From CAZJAH01 sp964544155 (GTDB lineage: Bacteria > Bacteroidota > Ignavibacteria > Kapaibacteriales > UBA2268), in NCBI GenBank assembly GCA_964544155.1, contig CAZJAH010000007.1, forward strand, positions 1-64,000: a DNA stretch of 64,000 nucleotides, given 5' to 3'. The position numbers and the translations under genes are program-made. A model generated the notes under the pieces. It was not told where the DNA came from. It was given only the letters and a program-made list of their open reading frames with translations, and ran no database searches. Shown here one piece after another: positions 60,634 to 64,000 of this stretch. The first letter of the stretch is position 1. The number at the start of each line of letters is the position of its first letter.

Positions 60634-60999
60634 ATGAAAAAAAGAATTGAAATGAAACCTAAAAACATTAAAAGAACGAAACCTTATTTAATTGAAGCCG
60701 AATGGCCCGACGGGTTCAGGGCAGTTATTAAACTTGAAAAGCTGAGAGCCGAGTGTCCCTGCGCTACATGTACGGGAGAGCAAATCGGCGATAAGGTCGT
60801 TCTGCCGGCATTCAAATCATTTAAAGAAGGGATGAACGAGCTTATAGAGCTGAAAAAGGTTGGGAATTATGCCATTTCGGCGGTTTGGGGTGACGGACAT
60901 GACACGGGAATTTATCCCTGGGAAGTTTTAAGGGACATATTTAACAAACACAAACTAAGCGATGAAGAGCTGAAGGAATTAGAGGAGAAGTACGGTTGA
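60634..60999 (+). CDS. DUF971 domain protein
   Basis: The ~121-residue protein has the DUF971/GBBH-like N-terminal fold: YLIEAEWPDGFRAVIKLEKLRAECPCATCTGE, then LKKVGNYAISAVWGDGHDTGIYPWEVLRDI. The CPCATC motif may bind a metal. Function unknown; often an iron-sulfur assembly (ApbC/Mrp) or carnitine-type hydroxylase association. ATG 60634 is used; ATG 60652 is equally possible. Its stop overlaps the hutU start, indicating an operon. Confidence 0.85.
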   Translation: MKKRIEMKPKNIKRTKPYLIEAEWPDGFRAVIKLEKLRAECPCATCTGEQIGDKVVLPAFKSFKEGMNELIELKKVGNYAISAVWGDGHDTGIYPWEVLRDIFNKHKLSDEELKELEEKYG

Positions 61000-63029
61000 T
61001 GGAAAAAGCAATTGCAGAAAATGATCTTGAAATGTTCAGGGAGGATATTAAAAGAGGAATACCCGATGAGCTTCCTCCTGCAAAAAAAAGAGATGAAAAC
61101 GTTAGCCACGCACCCAAAAGAAAAGATATATTAAATGAAGAAGAAAAAAGATTAGCGCTTAAGAACGCATTACGGTACTTTGACAAAAAACATCATGAAG
61201 AGCTCGCTCCCGAATTCGCGAGGGAATTAAAAGATTACGGCAGAATCTATATGTACAGGTTAATGCCTGATTATAAGATCAGCGCCCGCAGGATCGACGA
61301 TTTCCCTCATAATTCGAAGCAGGCTGCCGCCATAATGCTCATGCTGAGCAATAATCTGGACTACGCTGTCGCTCAGCACCCGAATGAGCTTATTACTTAT
61401 GGCGGCAATGGCGCTGTATTTCAGAACTGGGCACAGTACAGGCTCACAATGAAGTACCTCTCGGAAATGACAAACGAGCAGACGCTTGTCCTATACTCAG
61501 GGCATCCGCTGGGATTATTCCCGTCACATAAGGACGCCCCGAGGGTAGTTGTTACAAACGGTATGGTAATACCCAATTACTCGGCCCAGGACCACTGGGA
61601 AAAGTTCAACGCGTTGGGAGTGTCACAGTACGGACAGATGACAGCCGGCTCATTCATGTACATAGGCCCGCAGGGCATAGTGCACGGCACTACCATTACG
61701 ATATTGAACGCTGGCAGGCTGCACGGCGGCGGCAGCCTTGCAGGCAGGCTATTCGTTACTTCCGGGCTCGGCGGGATGTCAGGCGCGCAGTCGAAAGCTG
61801 CCGTTATCGCCGGCGCGGTGGGAGTAATCGCTGAGATTAACCCCGCGGCCGTACAGAAAAGGCATGTACAGGGCTGGGTAGACGAAGTTTACACGGACCT
61901 TGACAAATTGATCGTAAGAATTAAATCGGCAAAGCTTCAGAAAGAAGCAGTTTCCATTGCTTACCAGGGTAATATTGTCGATCTCTGGGAAAAACTGCTC
62001 GAGGAGAATACAATAGTAGAACTTGGCTCTGACCAGACATCACTGCATAATCCATGGTCGGGTGGATACTATCCGGCAGGCCTGACATTCGAAGAATCAA
62101 ACAGGATGATGGCCGAAGAGCCTGAAAAATTCCGCGATATAGTGAAGCAGTCTCTCAGGAGACAAGTAAAAGCCATTAACGGGCTTGCGGAAAAAGGGAT
62201 GTATTTCTGGGATTATGGGAACGCTTTCCTGCTCGAAGCCGGAAGGGCCGGAGCAGACGTATTCAAAGAAGGATCTTCCAAATTCCGGTATCCTTCATAT
62301 GTAGAAGACATTATGGGCCCTATGTGCTTTGATTTTGGTTTCGGGCCGTTCAGATGGGTGTGTACTTCATCTGATCCTGAAGACCTCGCAAAGACTGACT
62401 CTATTGCTGCTAAGGTTATTAGGGAAATGCTCGGGGAAGCTCCGGTGGAAATAAAACAGCAGCTTGAAGATAATCTGCGCTGGATAGAGCAGGCAGCCGA
62501 TAATAAAATGGTAGTTGGGTCACAGGCCAGGATATTATACGCAGATGCAGAAGGCCGGATCAAGATAGCAAAAGCTTTTAATGATGCTATCAAAAACGGT
62601 GAATTAAAAGCACCTGTGGTCCTCGGAAGGGATCACCACGACGTATCCGGTACAGATTCCCCTTACAGGGAAACGGCCAATATATACGACGGCTCGATGT
62701 TTACAGCCGATATGGCCATTCAGAATGTTATTGGCGACAGTTTCCGCGGCGCTACCTGGGTATCCATTCATAATGGCGGCGGCGTCGGCTGGGGTGAAGT
62801 CATCAATGGCGGATTCGGAATGGTACTGGACGGAAGCGAAGATGCTGAGAGAAGGCTTAAAAGCATGCTCCACTGGGACGTGAATAACGGTATCAGCAGA
62901 AGAAGCTGGGCCAGAAATGAAGGAGCTATATTCAGCATTAAAAGAGCGATGGAAGCAGAGCCGCGCTTGAAAGTGACTTTGCCTAATATTGCCGACGAGT
63001 TAGTGATTGAAAAAGCTTTAATGAGATAA
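60999..63029 (+). CDS. hutU: urocanate hydratase (long form)
   Basis: Converts urocanate to imidazolone propionate in histidine breakdown, with tightly bound NAD+. The 676-residue length fits the long Bacteroidota-type enzyme (classical form ~555). Key stretches: NELITYGGNGAVFQNWAQYRLTMKYLSEMTNEQTLVLYSGHPLGLFPSH, GGSLAGRLFVTSGLGGMSGAQSKAAVIAGAVGV (NAD-binding) and VLGRDHHDVSGTDSPYRET, IHNGGGVGWGEVINGGFG. GAGGAG precedes the ATG. No other hut gene is in the window. Confidence 0.96.
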   Translation: MEKAIAENDLEMFREDIKRGIPDELPPAKKRDENVSHAPKRKDILNEEEKRLALKNALRYFDKKHHEELAPEFARELKDYGRIYMYRLMPDYKISARRIDDFPHNSKQAAAIMLMLSNNLDYAVAQHPNELITYGGNGAVFQNWAQYRLTMKYLSEMTNEQTLVLYSGHPLGLFPSHKDAPRVVVTNGMVIPNYSAQDHWEKFNALGVSQYGQMTAGSFMYIGPQGIVHGTTITILNAGRLHGGGSLAGRLFVTSGLGGMSGAQSKAAVIAGAVGVIAEINPAAVQKRHVQGWVDEVYTDLDKLIVRIKSAKLQKEAVSIAYQGNIVDLWEKLLEENTIVELGSDQTSLHNPWSGGYYPAGLTFEESNRMMAEEPEKFRDIVKQSLRRQVKAINGLAEKGMYFWDYGNAFLLEAGRAGADVFKEGSSKFRYPSYVEDIMGPMCFDFGFGPFRWVCTSSDPEDLAKTDSIAAKVIREMLGEAPVEIKQQLEDNLRWIEQAADNKMVVGSQARILYADAEGRIKIAKAFNDAIKNGELKAPVVLGRDHHDVSGTDSPYRETANIYDGSMFTADMAIQNVIGDSFRGATWVSIHNGGGVGWGEVINGGFGMVLDGSEDAERRLKSMLHWDVNNGISRRSWARNEGAIFSIKRAMEAEPRLKVTLPNIADELVIEKALMR

Positions 63030-63196
63030 GTTAATTTATGGCATGATTATTTTACTTAGTTAAAGCCAGATTATTTTATGACAATTTGACAAAAGCATTA
63101 CAAAATTGTAACTTTTTTAGTTAAATTAAGTCTACATGACTAATCGGAACTAAAGAAAATTGAATAGTTTTTAATTGTGGCTTAAGCAGGAGGTAT

Positions 63197-63271
63197 ATGA
63201 CCGCTTTCTACGAATTAATTAAAAATAAACGATTTACGAGATATGGTGAACGAAATGAAAACGGGAATTAA
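63197..63271 (+). CDS. possible leader peptide (24 aa) before ECF sigma gene
   Basis: Open frame with a strong AGGAGG 4 nt upstream, encoding MTAFYELIKNKRFTRYGERN... It overlaps the 5' extension of the sigma factor frame. It could be a leader or chance; no regulatory residues stand out. Confidence 0.3.
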   Translation: MTAFYELIKNKRFTRYGERNENGN

Positions 63272-63347
63272 CGATAAAGCAGTTGAAAAAAAAGAGAAAA
63301 AAATTGGAAATGGCCACAATTATGAAACTTCTCAAAGGAGGGATATT

Positions 63348-63905
63348 ATGGATTTAGCTTTGCAGATTGAGAATCTTTTCAGGACCGACAGAAAAAAGTT
63401 TCTCGGCTTCATAAGGCAGAGAGTCAGAAGCCAGGAAGAAGCTGAAGATATTTTGCAGGATGTTTTTACTAATGTTCTTGCAGCTTCAGCAAACGTTCAG
63501 AAACCTATCGAAAATATAGCATCCTGGGTTTTTACAGCTGTAAGGAACAGGATCATTGATTCATACAGGAAGAAAAGAGCTGAAACTTTTTCGGATATGC
63601 AGACACCGGGCCAGGCTGAAGACGGTGTGGATACTTTCGAGAATTTCCTCGGTGACGCGTCAAGCAGCCCCGAAAGTGATCTTCTCAGAAAAACCATCTG
63701 GCAATCGGTACAGGACGGACTTAAAGAACTGCCCAATGAACAAAGGGAAGTTTTCGTTAAGAATGAATTTGAAGGAATTTCATTTCGAGAAATGTCCGAA
63801 GAAACCGGTGTTAACATAAACACACTGCTGGCTCGCAAGCGTTACGCTGTACTTCATTTACGCAAGAAACTGAAAGAGCTTTACAGATCAGTAAATGAAA
63901 ACTAA
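63348..63905 (+). CDS. ECF-type sigma factor
   Basis: Sigma-70 family protein of 185 residues: region 2 in FIRQRVRSQEEAEDILQDVFTNVLAASANVQKPIENIASWVFTAVRNRIID, region 4 in GLKELPNEQREVFVKNEFEGISFREMSEETGVNINTLLARKRYAVLHLRKKL. The ATG at 63348 is chosen for its AAAGGAGG element; longer starts up to 63243 lack one. No anti-sigma gene follows; a terminator ends the unit. Confidence 0.93.
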   Translation: MDLALQIENLFRTDRKKFLGFIRQRVRSQEEAEDILQDVFTNVLAASANVQKPIENIASWVFTAVRNRIIDSYRKKRAETFSDMQTPGQAEDGVDTFENFLGDASSSPESDLLRKTIWQSVQDGLKELPNEQREVFVKNEFEGISFREMSEETGVNINTLLARKRYAVLHLRKKLKELYRSVNEN

Positions 63906-63931
63906 AAGTTTACAGCTTTTAATTATATATT

Positions 63932-63961
63932 AGCCGCCTTTAAATCAAAGGCGGCTTTTTA
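63932..63961 (+). terminator. terminator after ECF sigma gene
   Basis: AGCCGCCTTT / AAAGGCGGCT (10 bp, 5-nt loop) followed by TTTTT, 27 nt after the sigma stop. Confidence 0.92.
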
Positions 63962-64000
63962 TTTGTGACATTTTGTCATTGTCATTATGGCATTGTTTCC

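Noticed and set aside
1..64000. CRISPR arrays and insertion sequences
   Set aside because: No regularly spaced repeats with unique spacers; no transposase gene or paired terminal inverted repeats. The fliF-fliG array has no spacers.

Overview
The window is chromosomal DNA from a Gram-negative bacterium of the Bacteroidota/FCB lineage. The combination seen suggests an Ignavibacteria- or Kapabacteria-like organism rather than a classical Bacteroidia: type IX secretion (T9SS) sorting tails on several proteins, a PorD (DUF4835) homologue, the long form of urocanate hydratase, TAnnTTTG-type promoter boxes, and a complete-looking flagellar basal-body/hook operon together with RpoN. This placement is inference from gene content; no rRNA or tRNA gene was recognised.

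Layout. 0-4.3 kb: NlpC/P60 lipoprotein, CdsA, a MtnX-like phosphatase and a membrane histidine kinase. 4.3-9.9 kb (minus): CcmB-like permease, a large IgGFc-binding-like surface protein, a miniature relative of it, a T9SS cargo protein and a secreted protein of the family usually (mis)labelled asparagine synthetase B. 10-12.1 kb: Maf, an orphan MalF-type permease and PlsY. 12.3-24.5 kb: flagellar operon flgB-flgC-orf-fliE-fliF-fliG-fliH-fliI-fliJ-motE-like-fliK-flgD-orf(TIGR02530)-flgE, ending in a strong terminator. 24.5-26.8 kb: ECF sigma factor and an overlapping membrane protein that carries a T9SS-type tail. 26.9-31 kb (minus): site-2 protease, MgtC-like and MscS-like membrane proteins, rpmI and infC (without rplT). 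31.2-36.2 kb: lysS, then pyrD-rpoN-DUF3109. 36.25-36.97 kb is non-coding and holds two related candidate small RNA genes, each with its own terminator. 37-42.7 kb: two outer-membrane barrel proteins, PorD and a cation/proton antiporter. 42.9-44.5 kb: rpmG, two small ORFs and a wrecked T9SS cargo gene. 44.5-48.5 kb (minus): an operon of a GltD/DsrL-like flavoprotein, a TauE/SafE transporter, a small membrane protein and a DUF169 protein. 48.8-55.3 kb: SprA-related HExxH protein, zinc-ribbon peptide and a tripartite RND efflux system. 55.3-55.75 kb: degraded RhuM gene. 55.97-64 kb: a membrane protein with three repeated winged-helix-like units, YifB/ComM, a CBS protein, GDPD, DUF971, urocanate hydratase and a second ECF sigma factor.

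How it fits together. Envelope biology dominates: flagellar export and hook assembly, T9SS cargo plus one T9SS accessory protein, RND efflux and envelope signalling (histidine kinase, two ECF sigmas). A sigma-54-like promoter motif lies upstream of flgB and rpoN is encoded in the same window, so sigma-54 control of the flagellar operon is plausible but unproven. Most of the window is ordinary core genome. The most unusual material is the tandem sRNA-like pair, the small decayed genes (RhuM, T9SS cargo), tandem duplications that sit exactly across stop codons of three unrelated genes, an alternating repeat array between fliF and fliG, and the ECF/anti-sigma-like pair with a secretion tail.
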